A stretch of 64,000 nt of DNA, taken from contig JAFLUA010000004.1 of NCBI GenBank assembly GCA_022508985.1, forward strand, positions 100,757-164,756, written 5' to 3'. Each line of letters opens with the position of its first letter. Position 1 is the stretch's first letter. Shown here piece after piece: positions 18,788-25,660 of this stretch. The notes beneath the pieces are model-generated. The model was not told the origin of the DNA, made no database searches, and saw only the letters and a list, made by a program, of their open reading frames with translations. The position numbers were made by a program, and so were the translations under genes. Source of the stretch: Muribaculaceae bacterium (GTDB lineage Bacteria > Bacteroidota > Bacteroidia > Bacteroidales > Muribaculaceae).

Positions 18788-19366
18788 ATGCTTGCTTATC
18801 TTTCCATAATATTTAGCGCGATATTGGTCAACAATATTGTCTTTACGCAGTTTCTGGGGATATGCCCGTTTGTAGGGGTGTCAAAAAATCTTGATTCGGC
18901 CTTTGGTATGGGAATGGCCGTAACCTTTGTCATGGCCCTTGCAACGGCCGTAACATGGCTATTGCAGCACTATGTACTGCTACCTTTCAATCTGGTATAT
19001 ATTCAAACGATAGTTTTTATTCTCGTGATAGCAGTGCTTGTGCAGATGCTTGAGATTATAATGAAAAAGACATCGCCGTCGTTGTATGCGGCACTCGGTG
19101 TATTCTTGCCTCTTATCACCACCAATTGTGCTGTGTTGGGTGTGGCTATAATAGTAGCACAAAAGAATTTTGATTTCCTCTATTCAGTGGTCTATGCAGT
19201 GGCAACAGCTCTCGGCTTTTCATTGGCTCTGATTTTATTTGCCGGTATTCGCACGCAGCTCGCACTTTCCGATGTGCCACGCTCGATGCAAGGAGTGCCT
19301 ATAGCTCTTATCACGGCCGGCATCTTGGCTATGGCCTTTATGGTTTTTTCAGGAATCAAACTTTGA
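18788..19366 (+). CDS. rnfA: Rnf complex subunit A, membrane protein
   Basis: 192 residues, six membrane helices. The signatures NNIVFTQFLGICPFVGVSK near the start and TTNCAVLGVA mid-protein are the RnfA/NqrE cysteine motifs that mirror those of RnfE. Last gene of the operon, 2 bp after rnfE. The order B-C-D-G-E-A gives a complete complex for ferredoxin:NAD+ oxidoreduction coupled to Na+ or H+ transport. Confidence 0.93.
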   Translation: MLAYLSIIFSAILVNNIVFTQFLGICPFVGVSKNLDSAFGMGMAVTFVMALATAVTWLLQHYVLLPFNLVYIQTIVFILVIAVLVQMLEIIMKKTSPSLYAALGVFLPLITTNCAVLGVAIIVAQKNFDFLYSVVYAVATALGFSLALILFAGIRTQLALSDVPRSMQGVPIALITAGILAMAFMVFSGIKL

Positions 19367-19446
19367 GGTGTATATATTCGCCGTAGTATTATTTGCGGAT
19401 TCCCTAAATTTGTAGCGCGGATAGGTAAGGAATAGTTTATTAGAAA

Positions 19447-19539
19447 ATGGATCGCGTGATTATTAAACCTCAGATTGTATCTGAAGATGATGAATTGTTT
19501 GATTTTAATTCACCAAAAGAAATATGGAAAGATTTTTAA
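19447..19539 (+). CDS. Possible 30-residue ORF after rnfA, unknown
   Basis: The only coding candidate in the 340-bp gap between rnfA and tRNA-Arg. It would encode MDRVIIKPQIVSEDDELFDF followed by about ten residues. It has normal composition, no signal or membrane segment, and starts 35 bp after a -7-like TAAATTTG (19405-19412). I do not recognise it. It could be a small protein or the remnant of a longer gene. The rest of the gap holds only the hairpin at 19663-19704. Confidence 0.25.
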   Translation: MDRVIIKPQIVSEDDELFDFNSPKEIWKDF

Positions 19540-19662
19540 ATTAATGGATATGATATGAGATACATTCTTGAGCACTCCGTTTTATTCTTAAATCTATAGA
19601 GTTGTTCTTGAATTAATCACATCGAAGTTAATAAACTCCATCAATTGCACTCGGAGAACATA

Positions 19663-19704
19663 AAGAAAAGGAAGAGATTGAATTTCAATCTCTTCCTTTT
19701 CTTT
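19663..19704 (-). terminator. Rho-independent-type terminator after tRNA-Arg
   Basis: A long inverted repeat (AAGGAAGAGATTGAA pairing with TTCAATCTCTTCCTT) flanked by A-rich and T-rich runs lies directly downstream of tRNA-Arg on the minus strand. The A/T flanks would allow it to work on both strands, so it may also stop readthrough from the rnf side. Confidence 0.7.
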
Positions 19705-19706
19705 TG

Positions 19707-19780
19707 TGATTCGGCCGCGATTCGAACGCGGGACCGTCTGCTTAGAAGGCAGATGCTCTATCCAGCTGAGCTACCGAACC
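19707..19780 (-). tRNA. tRNA-Arg (UCU)
   Basis: On the minus strand the sequence folds as a 74-nt cloverleaf: acceptor GGTTCGG with CCGAATC, D arm GCTC-GAGC, anticodon stem TCTGC-GCAGA with loop CTTCTAA (anticodon TCT), and T arm CCGCG-TTCGAAT-CGCGG. Discriminator A; CCA is not encoded. It follows tsf on the same strand and may be cotranscribed with it. Confidence 0.95.
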
Positions 19781-19789
19781 CCATATAAT

Positions 19790-19815
19790 GAGCCACAGCG
19801 CTAAAACTGTGGCTC
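19790..19815 (-). terminator. Hairpin after tsf, possible terminator or processing site
   Basis: GAGCCACAG pairs perfectly with CTGTGGCTC across an 8-nt loop, immediately after the tsf stop and 10 bp before tRNA-Arg. There is no long U tract, so it may be a partial terminator or an RNase-processed stem between the mRNA and the tRNA. Confidence 0.5.
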
Positions 19816-19822
19816 AATAGAA

Positions 19823-20815
19823 TTAGTCTTTGTTAAGGTTTACACGCTTGAACGATACCACCGTTAAGCCTTTAGTAGCTTTGTCGAGGTATTGAGCAAT
19901 GGTGAGTTCGCCGTCTTTTACGAATTCTTGCTCCATGAGGCAAGATTCTTTGAAGAACTTGTTTAGACGACCTTGAGCGATGTTTGTAATCATCTGCTCG
20001 GGCAAGTTGGCCGCTTTAGCAGCCGCAGTCTCGTCGATTATAGCGCGAGCTTTATCGGCTTCTTCGCGAGTCAACCAACCTTTAGTGATGTTAGATTCGA
20101 TGTGGTCGTCGCTATCAACGAGATTGGGGTTGATGCCGGCTTTTTTGAGCGCAACTTCAACGGCTTTCTTCACTTGTTCTTCTTTAGTTTTTTCAACGGC
20201 AACATTGTATTCAGAAGTCTTAACTTCTTCGGGTACGCTGTCGCGGTCAACTGCAACCGGGTTCATCGAAGCAATCTGCATGGCAACGTCGCGGCCTACT
20301 TGATAGTCAACGCCTTCAAGGTTGAGGCCGGCTATTGTCGATAGTTTATTGCCGAGGTGGTTGTATGATGTTGTCGAAGGAGCTTCGAGATATTCGTAGC
20401 GACCGAGTTCGATTTTTTCACCTGTTTTACCACTTTCTTCGGTGATGTAATCAACAACGCTAACACCTTTAATGGTGAGGGCTTTGAGCTCGTCGAGCGA
20501 TTTAACTTTGTTGGCAACAGCAAGGTCGAGAAGTTCTTGAGTGAGCGCCACGAAAGTTTGGTTCTTGGCAACGAAGTCTGTTTCGCAGCAAAGAGCAACG
20601 ATAGCAGCGAAGTTGCCTTCGTTTTTAGCGAGGACACAACCTTCAGAAGCTTCGCGGTCTTCGCGTTTAGCGGCAACAGCTTTGCCTTTTTGGCGTAGGA
20701 TTTCTACAGCAGCCTCGATGTCGCCATCGGTTTCTGTAAGAGCTTTTTTGCAGTCCATCATACCTGCGCTTGTAAGGTTGCGCAACTTGGTGATATCTGC
20801 GAGAGTAACAGCCAT
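19823..20815 (-). CDS. tsf: Elongation factor Ts
   Basis: 330 residues. EF-Ts recycles EF-Tu by exchanging GDP for GTP. The N-terminal UBA-like domain has the signature ADITKLRNLTSAGMMDCKKA, and ETDFVAKNQTFVALTQEL is the conserved core that contacts EF-Tu. Length fits the longer Bacteroidetes form. It sits downstream of rpsB with a 36-bp gap, the near-universal rpsB-tsf order. Confidence 0.95.
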   Translation of the reverse strand: MAVTLADITKLRNLTSAGMMDCKKALTETDGDIEAAVEILRQKGKAVAAKREDREASEGCVLAKNEGNFAAIVALCCETDFVAKNQTFVALTQELLDLAVANKVKSLDELKALTIKGVSVVDYITEESGKTGEKIELGRYEYLEAPSTTSYNHLGNKLSTIAGLNLEGVDYQVGRDVAMQIASMNPVAVDRDSVPEEVKTSEYNVAVEKTKEEQVKKAVEVALKKAGINPNLVDSDDHIESNITKGWLTREEADKARAIIDETAAAKAANLPEQMITNIAQGRLNKFFKESCLMEQEFVKDGELTIAQYLDKATKGLTVVSFKRVNLNKD

Positions 20816-20851
20816 AGTAATATAATGATTTGGCGGGTTATTAAATTGTTA

Positions 20852-21694
20852 TTATTCAGCGGCAGGAGCTTCTGTTTCGGCAGCGGGTGCTTCAGCAGCT
20901 GTTTCTTCGGCAACGGGAGCTTCGGCGCGGCGCACGCGGCGACGTTCACGACGAGGAGCCGGAGTTTCGGCCTGTGTTTCAGCAGCTTCGCTATCGAGTT
21001 TTTCCACTTTGCGTTCTTCAAGACCTTCAGCCATAGCAGCCACGAGAGTGCCGGCGATAAGTTCGATAGATTTTGAAGCGTCGTCGTTAGCGGGGATTAC
21101 ATAGTCAACTGTCGAGGGATCGCTGTTGGTGTCTACCATAGCGAATACGGGAATGCCAAGACGGTTAGCTTCGGCAACGGCGATACGTTCTTTAAGAACG
21201 TCGACAACGAAAAGCGCAGAGGGAAGACGATTAAGGTCGGCGATAGAGCCGAGAGTCTTTTCGAGTTTAGCACGCTGACGAGTAACTTGAAGGCGTTCAC
21301 GCTTCGAAAGGTTATCGAAAGTGCCGTCTTTGGTCATCTTATCGATGGTTGTCATTTTGCGCACTGCTTTGCGTATTGTCGGGAAGTTGGTGAGCATACC
21401 ACCGGGCCAGCGTTCGATAACGTAGGGCATACCTACCGAAGATGCGAGGTCGGCGATAATCTGTTTGGCCTGTTTTTTAGTTGCTACGAACAGCACTTTT
21501 TTGCCTTGCTTAGCCATGCCGCGCATGATATTAGCGGCTTCGGCGAGCTTAGCTTCGGTTTTATATAGGTCGATTATGTGGATACCATTGCGCTCCATAA
21601 AGATATAAGGAGCCATTGCGGGATTCCATTTGCGTTTGAGGTGGCCAAAGTGGCAACCTGCTTCGAGAAGTTGTTCAAATGTTGGATTAGCCAT
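20852..21694 (-). CDS. rpsB: 30S ribosomal protein S2
   Basis: 280 residues. The N-terminal FEQLLEAGCHFGHLKRKWNP and RWPGGMLTNF blocks are S2 signatures. The first 230 residues form the normal S2 core. The last 50 or so are an added tail with basic patches (RRERRRVRRAEA) within Ala/Glu-rich sequence; low-complexity tails on S2 are common in Bacteroidetes. It starts 137 bp downstream of rpsI, a gap long enough to hold its own leader or promoter. Confidence 0.95.
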   Translation of the reverse strand: MANPTFEQLLEAGCHFGHLKRKWNPAMAPYIFMERNGIHIIDLYKTEAKLAEAANIMRGMAKQGKKVLFVATKKQAKQIIADLASSVGMPYVIERWPGGMLTNFPTIRKAVRKMTTIDKMTKDGTFDNLSKRERLQVTRQRAKLEKTLGSIADLNRLPSALFVVDVLKERIAVAEANRLGIPVFAMVDTNSDPSTVDYVIPANDDASKSIELIAGTLVAAMAEGLEERKVEKLDSEAAETQAETPAPRRERRRVRRAEAPVAEETAAEAPAAETEAPAAE

Positions 21695-21831
21695 TTTTTT
21701 TTGTTTAATTTGTTTACGTTCTTTTGATTAAGCAACCGCGGAGTAGGGAACGCAGGTCCATCGGCGCGGTTTAGATACTAAACACTTGTTGGACGTATTG
21801 CCATATTTTAAGCAACAGTCCTGAGAAAATA
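21695..21831 (-). other. rpsI-rpsB spacer, possible S2 leader
   Basis: This 137-bp gap is much longer than the other gaps in the operon (8 and 36 bp). It contains GC-rich islands (AACCGCGGAG, CGGCGCGGTT) capable of pairing and no clear TAnnTTTG box, so it reads more like a structured mRNA leader than a new promoter. No firm structure was assigned. Confidence 0.3.
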
Positions 21832-22218
21832 TCAACGCTTTGAGAATTGGAAGCGCTTACGTGCTTTGGGTTGACCGGGTTTCTTACGTTCAACAGCACG
21901 CGGGTCGCGTGTCATAAATCCGTGTTTACGGAGCACTGCTTTGTCTTCGGGGTTGATTTTAACGAGCGCGCGAGCAATGCCGAGGCGAAGAGCTTCAGCT
22001 TGACCTTTATAGCCACCGCCGTCGAGGTTAACAAAGATATCGTATTTGTCGGCCACTTCAAGAGTGTTGAGCGGTTGCTTAACGATATACTGAAGAATCG
22101 ACGACGGGAAATATACGTTGAGGGGGCGCTTGTTGATAGTGATGTTGCCGTTGCCTTCTTTAACGATTACTCGAGCTACGGCTGCCTTGCGACGGCCAAC
22201 TGCATTTACTGTTTCCAT
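21832..22218 (-). CDS. rpsI: 30S ribosomal protein S9
   Basis: 128 residues. It begins with NAVGRRKAAVARVIVKEGNG and ends in the universally conserved basic tail (KARKRFQFSKR) that reaches the P-site tRNA. GGGYKGQAEALRLGIARAL is the S9 core. It is 8 bp downstream of rplM, the standard L13-S9 pair. Confidence 0.96.
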   Translation of the reverse strand: METVNAVGRRKAAVARVIVKEGNGNITINKRPLNVYFPSSILQYIVKQPLNTLEVADKYDIFVNLDGGGYKGQAEALRLGIARALVKINPEDKAVLRKHGFMTRDPRAVERKKPGQPKARKRFQFSKR

Positions 22219-22226
22219 TGTGGCGA

Positions 22227-22706
22227 TTATTTCAGTTTGTTAATATCGATTACGGTAGGATTCTGAGCTTCGTGCGGGTGGTTGGGCCCGTTGTACACGT
22301 GCAGATTTTCAATGAGGCGACGTCCGAGACGATTCTTGGGGAGCATGCCTTTCATTACATGAAGGAACAAGGGGTTCTTGCCTGCTTTGATGTGCTTGTT
22401 GAAAGACTTCTTGATAAGCACCTCGGGAGTAGCTTGGCGTTGACCACCGGGATAACCTGTGTAGTTAAGGTAAATGCGGTCGGTCATTTTTTTGCCGGTG
22501 AGAACAACTTTCTCAGCATTTACAACGATTACGAAATCGCCACATTCAACGTTAGGCGAGTAGCCGGGTTTGTATTTGCCGCGAAGAAGTTTTGCAACTT
22601 TTGCGCAAAGACGACCCAAAACTTGGTCTGTTGCATCGACAACAACCCAATTGCGCTCAACCTGTTGAGCGTTGGGAAATTCGGTGCGGTAGCTAATAGT
22701 ATCCAC
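22227..22706 (-). CDS. rplM: 50S ribosomal protein L13
   Basis: 159 residues. WVVVDATDQVLGRLCAKVAK and HPHEAQNPTV identify L13, an early-assembly 23S-binding protein. First gene of rplM-rpsI-rpsB-tsf. A 105-nt untranslated leader lies between the start codon and the promoter at 22817-22848. In several bacteria L13 represses its own operon by binding such a leader. Confidence 0.96.
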   Translation of the reverse strand: MDTISYRTEFPNAQQVERNWVVVDATDQVLGRLCAKVAKLLRGKYKPGYSPNVECGDFVIVVNAEKVVLTGKKMTDRIYLNYTGYPGGQRQATPEVLIKKSFNKHIKAGKNPLFLHVMKGMLPKNRLGRRLIENLHVYNGPNHPHEAQNPTVIDINKLK

Positions 22707-22734
22707 TTTTAATTGTTTGTTTAATAGTTACATA

Positions 22735-22800
22735 AATCGACTGTCGCGGTGAGGCTTGTTTGGCCAAAAACGTGCCGCGCGACTGTCTGTTTAAGAGTTG
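22735..22800 (-). promoter_or_regulatory. Possible structured mRNA leader of rplM
   Basis: Between promoter and start codon, GTCGCG (22743-22748) can pair with CGCGAC (22778-22783) around a core holding TTGGCCAA and a GGC/GCC pairing option. Ribosomal-protein leaders with L13 as ligand are known in other bacteria. That this one is such a leader is inference from position and pairing only. Confidence 0.4.
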
Positions 22801-22816
22801 GACATAATCGGTCCCG

Positions 22817-22848
22817 CAAAAGTACAACTTTTTTTTGACATAGCAAAA
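22817..22848 (-). promoter_or_regulatory. Promoter of the rplM-rpsI-rpsB-tsf operon
   Basis: On the minus strand a TTTTG (-33) is followed after 19 bp by TACTTTTG (-7), the canonical Bacteroidetes spacing. The transcript would start near 22811, giving a leader of about 105 nt. Confidence 0.7.
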
Positions 22849-22852
22849 AGTT

Positions 22853-22879
22853 TTTTGCACTTCGATTTTGAATCTACGC
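22853..22879 (+). repeat. Left arm of 27-bp inverted repeat flanking the S8 peptidase gene
   Basis: The sequence, core GCACTTCGATTTTGA, reappears in reverse complement at 25525-25551 with 26 of 27 positions identical. The two arms bracket the S8 peptidase gene and its promoter. No recombinase gene is near. The rest of the 22.88-23.0 kb gap holds an 8-bp stem (TTCGGCAC with GTGCCGAA) after the peptidase stop and no gene. Confidence 0.7.
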
Positions 22880-22999
22880 ACATGCAGGTAGAATCTACGG
22901 CCGATTTTGAATTTTTGAAGCTGCGGGGTTCGGCACGAGTCAAAGAGGAGCGAGCTCAACCGTCGAGTGCCGAAGAGCCCACCCTAAGGAGTAAAGTTG

Positions 23000-25204
23000 C
23001 TATAGAGATATTTTGAACGACTTAGTGGCTATGTCGGCACTAACTCGCAAAACATATATGCCGTGAGCGAGCCCGTCGGCATCGACACGTATGGTGCCAT
23101 TGCTCGATGAAGCTCTCTTGACGAGGGTGCCCGACATGTCGTAGACTTCGGCCGTTACAGCGTTGGCGCCCGGAACGAAAGCCTCGAAGGTATTGCCGTC
23201 TCTGTTCAAGACGACCGCCTCGTGAGCAATAGAGACGTTGGCAACGCCACTTTTGGCGATGGCTTCTTTAATGCCGGCATATGCATCGAGGCGGCCACCG
23301 CCCCAGCCGTCCTGGTCGGACGTGGGTGCTGCAGCTGTTCTTGCCATAATCTCTTTGACATCGGCAATGCTGAGGTCGGGGTTGGCTTGTAGCCACAAAG
23401 CAACGACGCCGGCCACGTGTGGCGATGCTTGCGAAGTGCCTGCGCATGATGTCCAATTATATGTTTTATTGCTCTTTGGGTCGGTATAAGAATAGTGTAT
23501 GGGGTAGAGGAATATGGCATTTCCCGTTTCATCGAGGTAGGAGTTGCGAGAGCTTATAATCACTTGTCCTGGAGCGCATATTTCGGGCATAATACGTCCG
23601 TCGGGAGTCTCGCCGAAGGATGAGAACCACGATAATTCGCCTATGGTGCCATAGTTGTAAGGCGACCCTTCGACGTTGGCGGTGACATACGACCCGACGG
23701 CAATCGTGCTTTTGCCGGAGCCCATATTGCTGTTGGTGCCGTTGCCGTTGGGCTTGTCAAATCCGGCTATGTTTTTTGTGCCGAAATTCATGTATGTGCC
23801 GTCGCAGTAAGCAAATATTTTCTTGCCCGGTTGGCCTTTTACTCGCAAGAGAATGAAATAACGGCTGGCGTAAGTCGACGAGCGGCCTTGAAGATAAATG
23901 CTTAGGCTTGCATGGTAGCGGTTGTTGTGTGGGTCGACTTCGCAGATGCCACCCGCAAAACTATCGTAGTAAACTGTCTGGAATGGGGTGCCGTCCGATA
24001 TGAGATTCATGCTCGAGGTGTTGTCGATAAATTGTTCTATCATGCCGCCCTGTGTGAGATATGTTTCCTCGTTTTCGGGAATCTGCAGCGAATATTGAAT
24101 ATCGTCGGGTGTAGAGCGGTTTATGATTTCGAGATAAACTTCAAAGGGAGTGTCGTCTTCGGTGTATATGTCGATAGTGCCGAACGACTGGAAGAAGGCG
24201 TCGACATCGGCGCTGCCCTTTACGAGGAGCGTCTTGAGTTCGTTATCGTCGTCTGTAAACTCTTTTATCAAAGATATGTCTTGGTCGCGCTCATTACCGG
24301 CCGCCATGCATATTATAGCGTTGTATTTGTCGGCGATGTCGTTTATGGCCTCGGTAAATTCATCGGAGCCGTCGTGAGGCCCGAGGTTGTTGCCAAACGA
24401 AATATTTACGACGCAAGGCTTGCCTTGGTCCGATGCATGCTTCGCTATTCTTTCTATACCGTCGAGAATCTGTGCATTATACCCCAGGCCTGCAGCAACG
24501 GCTAACTCGGCGCCTGGAGCCATGCCACGGTAGTCGGGTCCGCCGTTTACCTTGTCGACAAACGATCCACCGATAACGCCAAGGACGTGCGTGCCGTGGC
24601 TGTCGCTGTAGTCAGTGTCGAAGCCGGCGATAGCCGACGGCGTGTCGTAGACGGTAGCGACAGAGCTTTTCCCGTCGTAGTGCCAAAGATTTGAGATGCG
24701 TGAGTTGCCGTCGTCGGCGCGGAAATTGATGTGATTAGGGTCGATGCCGGTATCATACATGCCTACAACGACACCGGAGCCGTCGAAAGCCGCCGGTAAG
24801 TCATTGCCGGCGAGGACGTCATCGACGCGAGACGCCACGCGAGCTTCCTTGTTAGATGGTTTTACTACTTCCGATAATTTGACGCCGGTTACGCTCTTGC
24901 ATGCTGCGATAGCGTCGACGGCATCGGCTGTCGTGCTCACTATGGCCGTGTGAGTGCCTACGAGGCTAATGATTTCGCCGCCGGCGGCCTCGATGGCGCT
25001 TAATGCCTCATCGCCGGAGTAGCGCACTATCAATTCGACGGCGCGGGCTGTTTGGTCTGACGCCAGAGCCTTAGCAGCTGTGGGCTGCAACGGTTTGTCG
25101 AGACCGTTGATTTTTAATCGGTCGCTTACACGCAACTGCACCTGTGCACCTGCTGTAAGTGTTATCAATATTGTGAGAAATAAAAATAGCGAACGTCTTT
25201 TCAT
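23000..25204 (-). CDS. Secreted S8 (subtilisin-like) serine peptidase with C-terminal sorting-like domain
   Basis: About 734 residues from the ATG at 25204, which gives a clean signal peptide (MKRRSLFLFLTILITLTAGAQ); the 849-residue frame runs upstream through the promoter and is rejected. A propeptide-like region of about 100 residues precedes the catalytic domain. The triad is visible: Asp in GMYDTGIDPNH, His in SDSHGTHVLGVIGG, Ser in CAGTSQASPHVAGVV. A roughly 190-residue insert sits between His and Ser. The last 75 residues (GTLVKRASS ... GIYVLRVS ... KSFKISL) resemble a type IX secretion or por-secretion sorting domain. Exported; substrate unknown. Confidence 0.85.
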   Translation of the reverse strand: MKRRSLFLFLTILITLTAGAQVQLRVSDRLKINGLDKPLQPTAAKALASDQTARAVELIVRYSGDEALSAIEAAGGEIISLVGTHTAIVSTTADAVDAIAACKSVTGVKLSEVVKPSNKEARVASRVDDVLAGNDLPAAFDGSGVVVGMYDTGIDPNHINFRADDGNSRISNLWHYDGKSSVATVYDTPSAIAGFDTDYSDSHGTHVLGVIGGSFVDKVNGGPDYRGMAPGAELAVAAGLGYNAQILDGIERIAKHASDQGKPCVVNISFGNNLGPHDGSDEFTEAINDIADKYNAIICMAAGNERDQDISLIKEFTDDDNELKTLLVKGSADVDAFFQSFGTIDIYTEDDTPFEVYLEIINRSTPDDIQYSLQIPENEETYLTQGGMIEQFIDNTSSMNLISDGTPFQTVYYDSFAGGICEVDPHNNRYHASLSIYLQGRSSTYASRYFILLRVKGQPGKKIFAYCDGTYMNFGTKNIAGFDKPNGNGTNSNMGSGKSTIAVGSYVTANVEGSPYNYGTIGELSWFSSFGETPDGRIMPEICAPGQVIISSRNSYLDETGNAIFLYPIHYSYTDPKSNKTYNWTSCAGTSQASPHVAGVVALWLQANPDLSIADVKEIMARTAAAPTSDQDGWGGGRLDAYAGIKEAIAKSGVANVSIAHEAVVLNRDGNTFEAFVPGANAVTAEVYDMSGTLVKRASSSNGTIRVDADGLAHGIYVLRVSADIATKSFKISL

Positions 25205-25235
25205 AATATTCATCATACTAAGTTTTGACGCCCGA

Positions 25236-25264
25236 CAAAAGTAGCATTTGGTGCGACAAAGATA
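25236..25264 (-). promoter_or_regulatory. Two candidate -7 boxes upstream of the S8 peptidase
   Basis: On the minus strand TACTTTTG (25236-25243) and TATCTTTG (25257-25264) both match TAnnTTTG. The nearer one would start transcription about 25 bp before the chosen ATG. Either or both may be used. Confidence 0.5.
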
Positions 25265-25512
25265 GCTAATTCTTTTCGCGCACGCAATAATTGATGTGAG
25301 AAAAATGGCAAAAAGTTTGTGGAATAAATAGAAAATCAGTAACTTTGGCCTGACAAACGACATCTGTATAGCATTTGGTAGCTTCGCCGCCTCGAAGAGC
25401 AGTGCGCGAAGTGTTGTTGTGTCGGGTAATGTGTCCCGGCAATGATGAAACTTTTGCTGATTTAGGCAAAAGGAATAGTGAATTACGTATGGTGCGTGCG
25501 TTGTCTCCTCCC

Positions 25513-25579
25513 TATGTTTTTTAAGCGTAGACTCAAAATCGAAGTGCAAAATTTATTATTGCAGTTATGTTTTTTAAGC
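25513..25579 (+). repeat. 14-bp direct repeat pair around the right inverted-repeat arm
   Basis: TATGTTTTTTAAGC occurs at 25513-25526 and again at 25566-25579. The right arm of the 27-bp inverted repeat (25525-25551) lies between them. The 455-bp gap 25205-25660 otherwise holds only the divergent promoters of the S8 peptidase and the glycosidase-like gene. Confidence 0.5.
25525..25551 (-). repeat. Right arm of 27-bp inverted repeat flanking the S8 peptidase gene
   Basis: Reverse complement of 22853-22879 with a single mismatch. See the left arm. Read on this strand both arms encode HFDFEST in one frame, which is why two unrelated ORF-track shadows share that peptide. Confidence 0.7.
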
Positions 25580-25603
25580 CGAACAAATATTAAATGCGTC
25601 GGT

Positions 25604-25637
25604 TTGTTGTATCTTATCCTAAAAATGATTAACTTCG
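25604..25637 (+). promoter_or_regulatory. Promoter of the glycosidase-like gene
   Basis: TTTGTTG ending at 25609 is followed after 20 bp by TAACTTCG (25630-25637), one mismatch from the -7 consensus. The start codon is 24 bp further on. Confidence 0.45.
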
Positions 25638-25660
25638 CGTAGATAAATCCAATTAATGCT

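Noticed and set aside
22798-23016. 72-residue plus-strand ORF in the rplM-peptidase gap
   Set aside because: It runs across the rplM promoter and the inverted-repeat arm; the HFDFEST peptide it shares with the upstream extension of the peptidase frame is a by-product of the repeat.
25205-25549. N-terminal extension of the S8 peptidase to 849 residues
   Set aside because: The extension covers two -7 boxes and would bury the signal peptide; the ATG at 25204 fits better.
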